NCBI GenBank assembly: GCA_016946835.1 | Contig: JACVTC010000048.1 | Span: forward strand, 597,001-661,000 | Direction: 5' to 3' | Length of the DNA: 64,000 bases | From: Neocallimastix lanati (nom. inval.) | Lineage: Eukaryota > Neocallimastigomycota > Neocallimastigomycetes > Neocallimastigales > Neocallimastigaceae | Part shown: piece after piece, positions 20,614 to 35,487 of the stretch | Position numbering within the stretch: the stretch's first letter is position 1 | Layout of the letters: every line of letters starts with the position of its first letter | The notes under the pieces: model-generated | Databases searched by the model: none | What the model was told of the DNA's origin: nothing | What the model saw: only the letters and a program-made list of their open reading frames with translations | Program-made: the position numbers and the translations under genes

Positions 20614-20797
20614 TTTATACTATTATTTACTAATTAAAAAATTGTTGGTGCCCTTTAAAATATTTAATCATTATGATCATTTTATATTATATAAATTAAT
20701 TGTTTTGTTTATTATTATTATTATTATTTTTTTTTATTTATAGTTATTACAAAAAAGAAAAAAAAAAAAAAAAAATTGGTAAACTTATTTATTTTTA

Positions 20798-20830
<33 letters not shown>

Positions 20831-21009
20831 TAAAGTCTATCATCTAATCACTTTGTTATTTTTCTAATTTATTTTTTTTATCATTAGTATTATAATTTTT
20901 TATCATTACTATTATTTCTTAAGAACTAATATATTTAGATTTTATTTATTTTAAAAAGAGAAAAAAAAAAAAAAAAAAAAAAAATTTCTTATATACTTAT
21001 ATTACAAAT

Positions 21010-21040
<31 letters not shown>

Positions 21041-21093
21041 ATAAAGATAGTAATATGTTTTTTTTTTTTCTTCATTTTTAAAGTACAATTTTC

Positions 21094-21125
<32 letters not shown>

Positions 21126-21235
21126 TGAATTTTTAATTTGTAATATTTTATTTTTATTTAAAATATTTAGTTCATTACTCTTTCTTTTCTTTTATTTATT
21201 CCTTTCTTCTTCTTCTTCTTTTTTTTTTTTTTTAT
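19036..21235. other. Convergent intergenic region, poly(A)/poly(T) rich
   Basis: This region lies between the 3' ends of the CBS/PB1 gene (+) and eRF1 (-). The left half has poly(A)-rich DNA (19228-19271, 19861-19896, 20553-20608) and the right half poly(T) runs (20801-20825, 21101-21126), as expected for two converging A-rich 3' UTRs. A patch at about 19925-19980 and 20170-20300 is less AT-rich, with (CT)n and (GA)n runs and some unique sequence but no gene. Confidence 0.7.
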
Positions 21236-22909
<1,674 letters not shown>

Positions 22910-23647
22910 TTTTATTTAATAGTTTTACTATTTTTTACAAATTAATCAAATTTATTAATAAAAAAATAATATTTATTAAAATAATATAATTAGTATTTTT
23001 TTTTTTTTAATAATAAGAAATTTCATTAATTCCTTTTTCTTTCAAATAAATAAAAAAATTTAATAAGTTTGCCATTATTATTAATTATTAAATATTTTTT
23101 TTTTCTGTTGTAAAATATTTGTTAATAATTTTCGTATTCTAATTTCAAAACATAATAAAGTTGTTTCTTTGAAATAGTTATTTAATATTTTTTTTTTCGT
23201 CAATATGCTTATAGAAATTTATTTGTATTTATATATGTAACACTTTAATTTGAAATCTGTATATTTTACTAATTTTATTAATTATTTTATATATAATTAT
23301 GAAATATATTATTATAATACTTTGAATTTGAATATTACTATGAAATGTATTATTCTTTTTTAATAATTTCAAAGAAATATAGATTAGATTTCAATTCCAA
23401 AATTTTCATTCATTTGTTAAATATATATGATATTTCCATATTCTTTAAAAAAATATATATATATATATATATAAATATATATTATTTTATTGTTATTTCA
23501 CCTTTTAAAAGTTTTTTAAATATACTTGATTATTAAAATAAAAAATTAACTTTATTCAAAAAATATATATAATAAATTTCTATTTATTATATATATAGTT
23601 AATGAGTTATAAAAGGAATATAAATATTTATAAAAACTTTAGCAAGG

Positions 23648-23696
<49 letters not shown>

Positions 23697-24229
23697 TAAA
23701 TAAAAAAATTGTATATATTTAATATAGTTTTTTTTTTTTAATATATTTATTATTTAATTTTTCAAATCTTTAATTTCAATTTTAAAAAAAATTAAGTATA
23801 TTATATTATTTTTATATTATAATATATTTACTTTATATATTTTTAATAATATAAATCTTTATTTTTTCTAATATATTTATTATATATTATAATATATTAT
23901 AATTAAATACATCTTCTATTTTAACCAATCAATTCTGGGAGTATATATTATTCAATCAGGTAATAAGTTTTGTTTTTTTTTTAAAAAAATTTAATTTAAA
24001 ATATTATGTAGTTTTTGCATATATTTATACTAGATCATATGCATTATTAGTCTTGCTTTATTTTATAATGGATTATACATTTGGGATATATAATAAATTT
24101 TAATAGTATGTTTAAATAATAAATAATTAATTAAAATTATAAATAAATATAAATTATAATTAATAATTAATAGTAAAAAGTAAATAGTAATTAAGAAATA
24201 AGAAATTTCTTTTTTTTTTAGATTGGGAA

Positions 24230-25480
24230 GAGAATAAGAAATAAGAAATAAGAAATAAATAAATCATTATATAATAATGAATAAATAATAATACATAATA
24301 TATAATTAAATAATAAATAAATAATAAATCATAAATAATAAAATAATAAATAATGGAATAATAAATAATAAATAATAAATAATAAATAATAAAATAATAA
24401 ATAATAATGGAATAATAAATAATATATAATAAATAATAAATAATAAATAATAAATAATATACAAATTAATTGAATAATAATATTAAATATTTATAAATAA
24501 TAAATAATAAATTAATAATTAAAATAATAAATAAATAAGTAAAAAATAAATAATAAATAATTAAATAATAAATGATTAAATAATAAATAATAAATAATAA
24601 ATAAATAAATAATGAATAATAAGAGTAAAAAAAATTAAATATTAAATATTTATAAATAATAAATAATAATAAATAAATAATTAATAATTAAATAATAAAT
24701 AATAAATAACAAATAATTAAATAATAAATAATAAATAATAATAAATAAATAATAAATAATAAATAATAAATAATAAATAATAGATAATAGATAATAAATA
24801 ATAAATAATAAAAAGAGTATTATTAATAAATAATAAATAATAAATAATAAACAATAGATAATAGATAATAAATAATAAATAATAAATAATAAATAATAAA
24901 TAATAAATAATATACAAATTAATTGAATAATAATATTAAATATTTATAAATAATAAATAATAAATTAATAATTAAAATAATAAATAAATAAGTAAAAAAT
25001 AAATAATAAATAATTAAATAATAAATGATTAAATAATAAATAATAAATAATAAATAATTGAATAATATATATGTATAAATAATAAATAATAAATAATTGA
25101 ATAATAAATAATAAATAATAAATAATAAATAATAAATAATAAGTAATAAATAATAAATAATAAATAATAAATAATAAATAATAAATAATAAATAATAAAT
25201 AATAAATAATAAATAATAAATAATAAGTAATAAATAATAAATAATAAATAATAAATAATAAATAATATTAAATAATTGAATAATAAATAATAAATAATAA
25301 ATAATAAATAATAAATAATAAATAATAAATAATAAATAATAAATAATTGAATAATAAATAATAAATAATAAATAATTGAATAATAAATAATAAATAATAA
25401 ATAATAAATAATAAATAATTGAATAATATATAATAAATAATAAATAATAAATAATATATAATATATAATATATAATATAT
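24230..25480. repeat. AATAAAT satellite-like array with nested duplication
   Basis: About 1.25 kb made of 7-bp AATAATA/AAATAAT units with scattered variants. A segment of about 165 bp containing the distinctive ATACAAATTAATTGAATAA occurs at about 24456 and again at about 24909, almost identical over its whole length, so the array grew by segmental duplication as well as by slippage. Confidence 0.85.
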
Positions 25481-27262
25481 AAATAAATAAATAAATATAT
25501 AATAAATAATTCTTTATAGAAAATATATATATAATAGTTAAAAAGCTATATTCAATAAATTCAAAAAAATATATAAAAAAAACATTTTAAATTTTTATAA
25601 AAAAAACTGTTGTGGAATAGAATAAAAGAAAAAACTACTGTGGAATTTTTTTTTTATAAAAAAAAAAAGTTATGGTTAAAATCAATAAAACATCACAATA
25701 CATACAATATATGATGAAATATTCATTCATTTCACATTTAATAAAGAATAAAATAAAATAAAATAAAATAAAATAAAATAAAATAAAATAAAATAAATAT
25801 GGTTTAAATTAATATATATATTATTTAATGTAATAAAATAAAATAAAATAAAAATTCAATTATAAATTTTAAATATATGTAAATATGAAAATTTAATATT
25901 ATTTGTATAATTATTGAATACCTTTGTAATTTGCTATTGTTAACAGCAAACAAAATATACATAATGAATTATTATTATATATAATGAATTATTATATATA
26001 ATGAATTATTAATATAATAAATTTTTACATATAAATTAATTTTAGCAATGATATATGTATAATATCACATTAATTCCACATTATATATTTGATACAATCC
26101 TCTTTTTTTTTTTTTTTTTTTTACATTTATATGTAAAAAATAGAAGTTAATATAAAAGTTTCAAATCAACAAACAAATTCTGTTCATATTGAATATTCAT
26201 TTAAACAAAAGTGAGGTGACCTTTTAGTTTATAGGTTCAGCTTTAATAACCCAAAGACAAGATCAGAACTTAAATGCTCTTATTTCAAACTAAGAATAGA
26301 TCAAACTATGGAATAAATTTGTCTATTTATTGCCTTATCTGAAAATATATTAATAATAAGTTATTTAAAATAGAAAATCCCAATTTAATAATTAATGTCA
26401 TATCAAATGAATTAATAAATAAATACATTTATATTGATATATCAATTTATTATTAAAAGTTACAAAAGAAGAAATAAATAAATAAATAAATAGAAAGATG
26501 AATAAATAATGAAATAAATTAAATAAAAATATGAAAGATAAAGAATTAAAAATTAAATTAATATAAATATATAAAAATAAATAAATAATATTTAAAAAAA
26601 TGATTTAATAAATTTTATTTTTTTTTTAATTCAAAAAAAAAAAAAAGGAAAGAAACTTTAATCTAATAAAATTTTTTTACTTTCTCTCTAAATACTAAAA
26701 AATACTTTTTTATATAAATTTCAAACACATGTTTATATTAAATATCATTAATTTAATATAAAATAGAGTTATTTTTTCATTAATATTTAATTTATTTTTA
26801 ATGTATAAAAGATGACACAAGAAATTTCACATATTAAAATGCACTTGAATTACATTAAATATATGTATTTTCATTTATTTATGGAGATATAATGACATAA
26901 AGTTTGGTACAAAATGAATAAAATCTCAAATTCGACTACGTAACCCTTATTATTGTCAAATAAATATTATTGTTTAAATCTTAAAATAATAAGAAACTCT
27001 TTAAATAAATATATACAATCATAATAATAATTACCTATTAAAAATAATTGAATAATAATAAATAATTGAATAATAATAAATGATAAATAAGTGAATATAT
27101 AAATATTTAATAAATAAATAATAAATAATAAATAATTGAATAATAAATAATAAATAAATAAATAATAAATAATATGAATATTAAATATTAAATAAATTAT
27201 ATATAAATTAAAACTACATTTTTTTTTATTAGAAAGTTAAATAATAATAATAATAAAAAATA

Positions 27263-27484
<222 letters not shown>

Positions 27485-28562
27485 TAAAAAAACATTTTTT
27501 TTTTTTTTTTTTTTAAACCAATATTAAATAAAAAGGGAGAAAAATGAAATAATCTAATTATGTAAATTCAACATTAGTTTAATACATTGAATTTCTTTAA
27601 AAAAAAAAAAATAAATAAATAAAGTATTATATATAATATATAATTGAATAGATAATTTATCAAATATTTTATTTTATTATTTATTAAATCAAAATTTTTT
27701 TTGTTAATTAAAAAAAAAAAAAAATCAGTATTTTTTTTATAAATATATATTCAATTATTTTTATATTTAATTATTTTTATATCAATTATTTAATGGTATT
27801 TGAATTTACATAATTATTTAAATATATAATAAATAAATACTTTTTTTTTTTAAAGAAAAAAAAAAATATAATACCCCTAAAGAAAAATATTTGTAGAAAT
27901 TCTTTAGAATTTACTATACTTAAACTTTTTAAATGTATTAAATGATAACAAATAATGCTATTTTTAAGGCAAAATCTAGTTTTTTGAAATAAAATAAAAA
28001 TTTACAAAAAAAAAAAAAACATTTTAAAAATTCAAAATCAATACTACCTTTAACAAAGAATTATATATGAATACTTCAAACAAATAAAATTTAAGAAAAA
28101 AATAAAAAAAAAAATAAAAAGAAAAAGAAAAAAGAAAAAAGAAAACAAAAATAAGAAAATAAAAATATAAAAAAAAAATAAAAATAAAAATCAACCTTAA
28201 AAAAATAATTATTAAAAAGAAATAAATGCTTTAAACTAATTAAACCATTAATATTAAGATTTTAATAAAGTAGTAACAAAATAAAGTTAAATATATATAT
28301 ATATATTACTATTACTATTTTAATTAAAGTAAAATTAATGCAATAAATTCAAATCAATCAAAAATTATTATATATTCAAATTTCATATTCAAAAATTCGA
28401 ATTTTTTGATTCGAAATTCTTAGAAATTATAAATATATAATACTTTTATTCCTTTTTTTTTTTTTTTTTTTTTAATTTATAAAAAAAAAAAATAAAAATA
28501 ATAATAAAAAGCTTAAAAATAGTATTACCAATATATAAAATTAAATCAATAATCAATATAAA

Positions 28563-29085
28563 ATGCCCTTTCTTGTTATACTAAGATATATAGGATATTT
28601 AGTTCTTGCTATAATACTGGGTAATTTAACAGTATAAAACTATATAGAAATATATAGAAAGCTAAACTTTATTTTAAAAATATTTATAAATACTAAATCT
28701 TAAAACTTATTTTGTGTATATATATATATTTTTTTATATATATATATATTTTAATGTAGGTATAGGAATTGGAAGTACATTAATCTTTTTCTATAAATTA
28801 ATTAAAAAATTTATAAATCGAAAAAGGGAAAATAAAAGTGAATTACCTCTCTATAAAAAAGAGGTATTAGATATTTCTGATAGTTATATAATAAAACAAA
28901 ATTCCCAATCAATAGATTTTATGTCGCCTACCCAATCGGATAGTCAAGTGAATTTATACCCAAATCAAAAAATTCTACAATCCACTGAAGAAGAACAAAA
29001 TATCAATACCTTAAATACCATAAATAGATTAATTGATAGGGATAAGGCAAAACAGAAAGCAAATATTGATTCAATTTTGATTTAA
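28563..29085 (+). CDS. Small single-pass membrane protein, unknown
   Basis: Two exons, 28563-28620 and 28760-29085, spliced G|GTAATT..AATGTAG|GT, give 127 aa. Exon 1 (MPFLVILRYIGYLVLAIILG) joins in frame to IGIGSTLIFFYKL, making one continuous hydrophobic helix at residues about 5-30 with a Gly-x-Gly-x-Gly segment. It is followed by a basic stop-transfer stretch (KLIKKFINRKRENK) and a polar Ser/Gln/Asn-rich tail of about 85 residues. That the join completes a membrane helix is good evidence for the intron. Codon use is like the other genes, unlike the surrounding DNA. A signal-anchor topology with the tail in the cytosol is inferred. I recognise no family and assign no function. Confidence 0.65.
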
Positions 29086-29470
29086 TAAATAATTATATAA
29101 TAAAAATATTAATAGTATATGCGAAAGCAAATAAAATAAAATAAAAAAAAAAAAAAAAAATTAATGACGAAAAAACTAAAAAAAAAAAAAAAAATAATAA
29201 TAATAATAATAATAATAAATTTTTTACCATTAAATTATTTTTTTTTATTTATAAAAAATAGAAATAGAAATAAAAAAATAAATTGAAATTAATTATTAAT
29301 AATATTTAACTTTATTAAAACTTAAACTTAACATTTTTTTCTTTACTTTTATAGTGTACTTTAAATGAATTATTTAAAAAAAAATTTTTTTTTTTTTTCT
29401 TTTTTTTTTTATTATTTTTATTTTATTTTATTTATCATTTGTATTTATTATTTTCTTTACTACTAATACT
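29086..29470. other. AT-rich spacer downstream of the small gene
   Basis: Poly(A) runs (29143-29160, 29178-29193), a short AAT repeat (29195-29218) and poly(T) (29385-29410). It is probably the 3' UTR of the small membrane-protein gene and then the edge of the LTR-derived block. Confidence 0.6.
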
Positions 29471-29975
29471 AACCACTTACAGTTACACTATTTTTTAAGT
29501 ATAATATATATTTATGCTTTATGGAAATAAGTTTATACGTTTATTATGTCTTTTATGTTGTAAAAATTTATGTTGAACATTCATTTAAAATATTTTGTGT
29601 AACTTGTATATATGTAGGTAGTAAATGTACTAATGTGATATATGTTCTATAATAAATTATCATGATTGACCTACTTTTCTCCTTGTTAACCACTTTCAGT
29701 TATACTATTATTTATTCATATTATCATATATTATATTTTTATTTAATATGTAATTTGTTAAAGTATATATTTATGCTTTATGGAAATAAGTTTATATACA
29801 TTTATTTTGTGTTGTACAAACCTACATCAGCATTCAATTTAAAATATTTTGTGTAACTTGTATATATGTGTATAACAAATGCATTAATGTGATATATGTT
29901 CTAAAATATTATGAATGTAATACTTTTCTCCTTGTTAACTATAATACTTTCGTATTAGATAAGCAAATAACATAT
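29471..29975 (+). mobile_element. Tandemly duplicated copia-type solo LTR (copy C)
   Basis: Two consecutive copies of LTR sequence. AACCACTT..AGTTA starts at 29471 and again at 29688, and TTTATGCTTTATGGAAATAAG occurs at about 29512 and 29771. The AAATATTTTGTGTAACTTG block occurs at about 29590 and 29842. The second copy begins TGTTAAAGTATAT at about 29757 and ends ACATATATCA at about 29975, the same ends as copy B at 32374-32619 in the other orientation. No internal coding sequence lies next to it. An open frame at 29662-29856 spans the repeat and is not a gene. Confidence 0.7.
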
Positions 29976-30601
29976 ATCAATTATTATTATTTTTATTTTT
30001 ATTTTTACTTTTATTTTTTATTTTTTATTTTTTATTTAGACTAAGAATATACTATATTTAATGAGTTTTGTTATTGATTTTAATCATAAATATTATAATC
30101 AATTAAAATATACATCCAAAATATTAATATAATATTTTAGCTATATAATTAATATAAAATAACGATATATCATTAACATATATTATTATTATTATTGAAA
30201 TATATATTATTATTATCATACACATATTTATTATTAAATTATCGTTAACATATATATATATATATTAATAGTATATAGCAATAATAGCATTAATACAACA
30301 ATAACAATACTATTCAAATAATCATTAAATTAATCATTTTATTTTATTTTTATTTTATTTTTATTTTTATTTTATTTTATTTTATTTTTATTTTTATTTT
30401 TATTTTAATTATTATTTTAATATATTATTATGATTATGAATATGATTAAACCTATTTGTTGTACTAATACATATATATCATATCAGGTTATATAATATAT
30501 ATATATGCTATATATAACTATGCTGGTAATATTCAATAATGTTAAAAAGTTTAAAGTGAGAGAGATAATTTTCTTTGAGTGAGATCATTCATTCATTTAA
30601 T

Positions 30602-30643
<42 letters not shown>

Positions 30644-30753
30644 CTGTTTTTTAAATAAAAAAAAAAACATAAAAAAAATTTTTTAAAAAAAAAAGGAATA
30701 AAAAAAAAATAAAAAAGTTTTTTATCGCTTTATTAAGTTATTTTTATTATTTT

Positions 30754-30794
<41 letters not shown>

Positions 30795-30849
30795 ATTTAA
30801 ATAATAAAATCAATAAGTTGGTTGGGTTCGTCACATACAATAAAAATAT

Positions 30850-30890
<41 letters not shown>

Positions 30891-31196
30891 ATAAAAATTA
30901 TTCAATAAGTCCGTCATATAAAATATCATTAATTGGGTATTTTTATTAGATACAACATAATTAAAATTATTCAGAAACCATATAAATTATCTACCATATA
31001 TATATATTTTTTTATTATATACTTTTATTATAAAATGAATTATTAAAAACCGAGAATTAAATTTTGAATAAATAATTTAATAATTAAACAATAAATAAAT
31101 AATTAATTAATTAATTAAAAATTTAAAAAAATTAAAAAAAAATTAAAAAAAATTAACAATAAAAGAATTAAATAAATTGTTAGGAATACTCCAAAC

Positions 31197-31228
<32 letters not shown>

Positions 31229-31619
31229 GTGATTTTACATATATATAAAATTAAAATGGATGGTAAAAAAATGATTTATAGAAAATATATAATATAAATA
31301 AATAAAAAATAAAAAATAAAATAAAATAAAATAAAATATAATAAAATTATATTATTTTCAATAATAAAAATATGAAAAAATACTTTCAATTTCATATTTT
31401 AATCATATTTTTTATTCAATAATGGAAATGAATTTTGTAAATATATTTTATTAATATAATACATTAGTTAATTATAATCGTCGGAATTTTTTGCATTATG
31501 ATAATTTAAAAAATAGTTATGATTATATATATATTTATTTACATAGTAACTCAGATTATGTGATTTATGTGATTATACACTTTTTTTTTTTTTTTACATA
31601 AAATTTTTTATTGATGTAG
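29976..31619. other. AT-rich gene-free DNA
   Basis: No gene seen. Holds ATTTT pentamer repeats (about 29995-30030 and 30340-30410), long poly(T) at 30602-30638 and 30758-30789, and poly(A) at 30851-30888. Two short related unique patches (CAATAAG..CGTCA at about 30811 and 30903) sit around the latter. Confidence 0.65.
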
Positions 31620-32373
31620 TGTTTTAATATTTACTACTGTGTTAAGCAGAGTACTATTGGTATTTTAAATTTTTCTTTGTTTGTAATACCTAATTCAATT
31701 TCATTCATTTCTGTGAAGATTTTCATTTACTTGGCCTAACATTTTAATTATTTTGCTTTTTTTTTATTCTTTGGCTTTAAATTTTAAAATTTTTAAAGTC
31801 ATTACTCAATATCAGCATTATTGTCACCGTATTTTCCTTTATGTCTTTCTATAATATCTATAATATGATAATTGTTAGTTAGATTACTAATCTCTTTTTT
31901 TAAGATTTTTTTTTTTGTCAACATTTTTTACTAATCACTAATATCAATTTGGTATCAATTTTCTTCAGTCTCTTTGATAGTTAGTCTTTTGATTTTATTA
32001 TCCAATAACGAATTTAAAACATCATTGTTAACAGCTGGTGAGGCATTATTGTTTACATCTGCGGATACGTTATCGTTTACAACGACTTATATACAGTATC
32101 GGGAGAGCAGGTTCTTAACCTGGGAATTGGAAGGTTTAAGTTGGTAATAACGCCCGTAATGATCTTATTGGTGACAATCCTTAACCGTTTTTGGAACATA
32201 AATAACGAATTTACCATTTTAAATACAGTGTTTGAAATAAGAAATTTCCCTTCGTTGAAGTTGGGACTTTCTCTGAAGGCGTTGGCTTTTAGCTAAAGTA
32301 GTTTCTTGAGATATGCCGGTTTCTAATAGGATACTTTAGAATATTCGAATCAAATCAAATTGAACTTTTAATC
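31620..32373 (-). pseudogene. 5' internal region of a decayed LTR element (copy B)
   Basis: Read on the minus strand from the LTR inwards, about 90 bp (roughly 32310 down to 32225) align closely with 5670-5765 of copy A, including CTCAAGAAACTA, AGCTAAA, CGCCTTCA and CTTATTTCAAAC. The reading continues as a broken frame with peptides such as FVIYVPKTVKDCHQ and VNDNVSADVNNNASPAVNN, probably a gag-like N-terminal part. Many stops. The far end, about 31620, is judged only from base composition. Confidence 0.55.
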
Positions 32374-32619
32374 TGACATATGTTGTTTGTTTATTTATTT
32401 AATATAATAATACATTAAGTATTATGGTTAACATGGAGGGTGGTAGAATAGTACATTCATGATGCTTTATATCTAATGTATATCTAATAAATACATTACA
32501 TACATATATACAAGTTAACACAAAATATTTAAAATGATTGTTATCATAAATATATATAACATAAAATAAATGTATAAACAAATTTACATATAACATAAAT
32601 ATATGTAGATACTTTAACA
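32374..32619 (-). mobile_element. Copia-type LTR (copy B)
   Basis: On the minus strand it runs from TGTTAAAGTATC to ATATGTCA and contains the shared block (TTTTGTGTTAACTTGTATAT) seen in copies A and C. Directly after it, at 32373 downwards, GATTAAAAG occupies the primer-site position. The outer TGTTAAAGTAT end is half of a palindrome. Confidence 0.7.
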
Positions 32620-32692
32620 AATTCGATAATAAATAAATATATATTATAAAAATTATAATATATATTTATTTATTCTCGAATTTGTTAAAGTA
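32609..32692. repeat. 84-bp near-perfect palindrome of LTR ends
   Basis: ATACTTTAACAAATTCGA..AATAAATAAATATATATTATAA is mirrored by TTATAATATATATTTATTTATTCTCGAATTTGTTAAAGTAT, arms of about 41 bp with a very short loop near 32651. Each outer end is the LTR terminus TGTTAAAGTAT, pointing in opposite directions, so the structure joins two LTR starts head to head with duplicated flank. Confidence 0.85.
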
Positions 32693-32698
32693 TTTATC

Positions 32699-32699
<1 letters not shown>

Positions 32700-32764
<65 letters not shown>

Positions 32765-32783
32765 TAATAATAATAATAATAAT
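32700..32783. repeat. (AAT)n microsatellite
   Basis: AAT triplets directly beside the palindrome, with one phase slip near 32760, about 80 bp. Confidence 0.9.
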
Positions 32784-33871
32784 AAATAATTAATAATTAA
32801 TAATAATTAAAAATAAATAACTAATTAACTAATTAATAATAATAACCTTTTAAATAAAATATTAAAACAAAACAGCATATATTTAGCATATTAATGTTGC
32901 AGATAACAACCGTTCAAGCTAGCTAGGTTCTTAATAACTAACATATATATCAGCAACATATACATAATCAGCGATAAAAACTATTATGATAATATCTATG
33001 TGATTTGTAACCTGAAATATACAATAATTGATATAATTTTGGTAATCAATGCATATGTTGATATTTTTACGATTGTTGTAGTTATTTCATAGATATATTG
33101 CAATAATCATATCATAAACATGCAACAACATATATATGCAGATTAGCTATATCATTAATTAATTAATTGATTATGTGTATTATTGTTCAAATAATAGGCT
33201 TATTCATCATATTGATATATTGGATATTTGACCTAGTTTGTTCATATAGGTTGGTTGCATTTGATACTGGTTTTAGCTATATATATTGTATAAAAACTAT
33301 ATCTTTTATATAATATTTGATATAAAACAAATATGTGTAGTCACGTATTGGTATTTTTATAATAATTATTAAATATTAAAATTATATTTTTTTGATAATA
33401 ATTATTTCATTTTGTTTTACTTCAATATGTATTATTATAATTATAATAATTATAATACTTTAATTCATATAAAATTTATATAGTTCTATATATTAGAATA
33501 TATAATTAATATATTACCTATTTCTTATAAATAGATTGAATTATTTATATTAGAAATAGAGGACTCTCTTTGTAAAATTTATAAGAATCAGAATTATTAT
33601 TTTAATTGTGCGAATATTATAATTTTTATTAATAAATTTTACTAAACAACTATTATTTTAATAACCCACTGCTTATAAATTATTGCACATAAAAGTCCCA
33701 CATATCAATATTAAGATCACGTTACTTTTCATAATATATAGGTGCAAAAAATAGCATAAAATAGCATATATACTCTATGTCCAATCAACCCCGTTTATAT
33801 CAATAATATGTGCAAAAAATAGCTATCAAACTTTTTTTTTTTTTTTTTTTTTGTGGTAAACTATTTTAGTG

Positions 33872-33914
<43 letters not shown>

Positions 33915-34063
33915 TATGAGTATATCAACAATTGGTTTCACACTTTAACAAATAAACCTTTTACCCTGAACAACAATAACCTTTTACAAATACATATTTC
34001 AATAGAAAAACAAAAAAAAAAAAAAGATTATTCATTATTAAATAGATAAAAATATTAAACATT
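32784..34063. other. Gene-free, moderately AT-rich DNA, possible old LTR debris
   Basis: About 1.3 kb of less repetitive sequence (for example GTTCAAGCTAGCTAGG near 32910 and TGTGTAGTCACGTATTGG near 33335) without open frames. Composition resembles the LTR copies more than the pure AT spacer, but I could not find a second copy in the window. Poly(T) at 33832-33852 and poly(A) at 33872-33898. Confidence 0.5.
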
Positions 34064-34068
34064 GATAT

Positions 34069-34477
34069 TGTTAGAAAATGAGTATTTTTTATTTTACAAA
34101 TTTAATTAAACTTTATAATTAATATGTTTTATTTTATTACAACTTTTATTATAATTTTAAATATTTAAATAGTTAAATAGTTATACTATATATAAATAGG
34201 ATATATTACAATAGTCTATAGTTTATATAATTTATGAATATAGTTTTTAAAATGTTTTTATTTTTATATGCCTCTTTTTTATATAGTTAATATGAAACCA
34301 TGGATTTCATGAATTGAAATAGGTAGGATCCATCAAATGTATTTTGTATGTATAAATATTATTAAAATTATGTATTCTTAAAAAAAAAAAATAAGCATCA
34401 AATAAATAAAGTTAGTAGATGAACAAGGATTGCATAAATAAAATTAGTTGATGAACAGGGATTGCATTTTTTTATCA
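34069..34477 (+). repeat. 5' LTR of the 2.86-kb element
   Basis: Starts TGTTAGAAAATGAG and ends TTTTTTTATCA. It aligns along its length with 36536-36929, with shared blocks such as TATATGCCTCTTTT, GATCCATCAAATGTATTT and AATAAATAAAGTTAGTA. It is longer than the right LTR mainly because a 31-bp piece (AGTAGATGAACAAGGATTGCAT type) is duplicated at 34405-34467. Confidence 0.85.
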
Positions 34478-34487
34478 GATTAAGAGT
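34478..34487 (+). other. Putative half-tRNA-Met primer-binding site
   Basis: GATTAAGAGT directly follows the LTR-terminal CA. It matches the tRNA-Met anticodon-loop complement GATTATGAG at 8 of 9 positions and occupies the same place as in copy A at 5609. Confidence 0.45.
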
Positions 34488-35360
34488 ATATCAATTGATT
34501 CTATAAGTTTGTGTTGAAATTTAGAATACCTAATTAATTAGGAAAATTTAGTAATTTAGTAATATAGTAATTTAGTAATTTAGTATTATTAGGATATTCA
34601 AGACTGACGACACTTGAATACATACATACATAAATAAAAAATATATATAAGAATTAGGGAATTAGCATTTAAATATTTCTTTTATAATTTAGTAGTTAGT
34701 TAATTAGAAATAGTAATTAGAACTTTGTTATTAATCAACAAAATTCATTAAATAATATTAGCAATATATAGATGCATTCATAAGACGACCGGAATAATTT
34801 GAAACAGCCCTTAATAGAAATGGAACAGGTCCTAACGGAGGACAACTACGATGAGTAGTACGAAAACTTTATATCTAGAACTCCAAAGGTGTCCTGGATT
34901 AAGTGAGTACGTTAAGAAGAAGAACATAAGTGATATCCTAAAAAGAAGAAAAGAAGAAATATACAACCGAAGATAAAAAAAAAAAAAAAGGAAAAGGAAA
35001 AGGAAAAGGATATCTTATCTGAAGAAGAAGAAAGGGGAATGAAAGAAAAATTAAGGAGCATAGAATGAACAACTTTAAAGTTTTTGAGCTTTTTAAAAAA
35101 ATCAGTAAGATACAAAAAAAAAAAAAAATCCTTTATTAGAAATAAAAAGAGTGAAAAAAATTCAGCATACTTAATATTACAGGTACTCAAGAACAAATAT
35201 CATGAAGAAGAATTCAATGAAGTGCCAAAAATACTTCAGAAGATTAGAAAATATGAGGGTCGAAAGTGATAAAGAAACTTTGGGAATATATTGAAAGAAT
35301 TCTTAGACATCACGTAAGGACTAGGAAAACTAAGCAATAAACTTTGTAACATGGAAAAAA

Positions 35361-35487
35361 AAAAAAAACTAGTTGTTTAAAGGGCTAACCAAAGAAACGA
35401 TTAAACTTCTTAGGAAAAAAAAAATAAACTAGTTGTTTAAAGAGCTAACCAAAGAAACGATTAAACTTCTTAGGAAAAAAAAAATAC
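35361..35487 (+). repeat. 60-bp tandem duplication inside the LTR element
   Basis: A-tract plus ACTAGTTGTTTAAAG-GCTAACC and AAAGAAACGATTAAACTTCTTAGG occur twice exactly 60 bp apart with two or three differences. Both borders are A-runs. Confidence 0.9.

Noticed and set aside
26150-26330. Faint match to the copia leader (CTTATTTCAAAC)
   Set aside because: Only about 15 clear bases are shared and no LTR lies next to it, so it is not listed as an element.
29662-29856. 64-codon frame between LTR copies
   Set aside because: It lies across two tandem LTR copies and its sequence follows the repeat, not a conserved protein.
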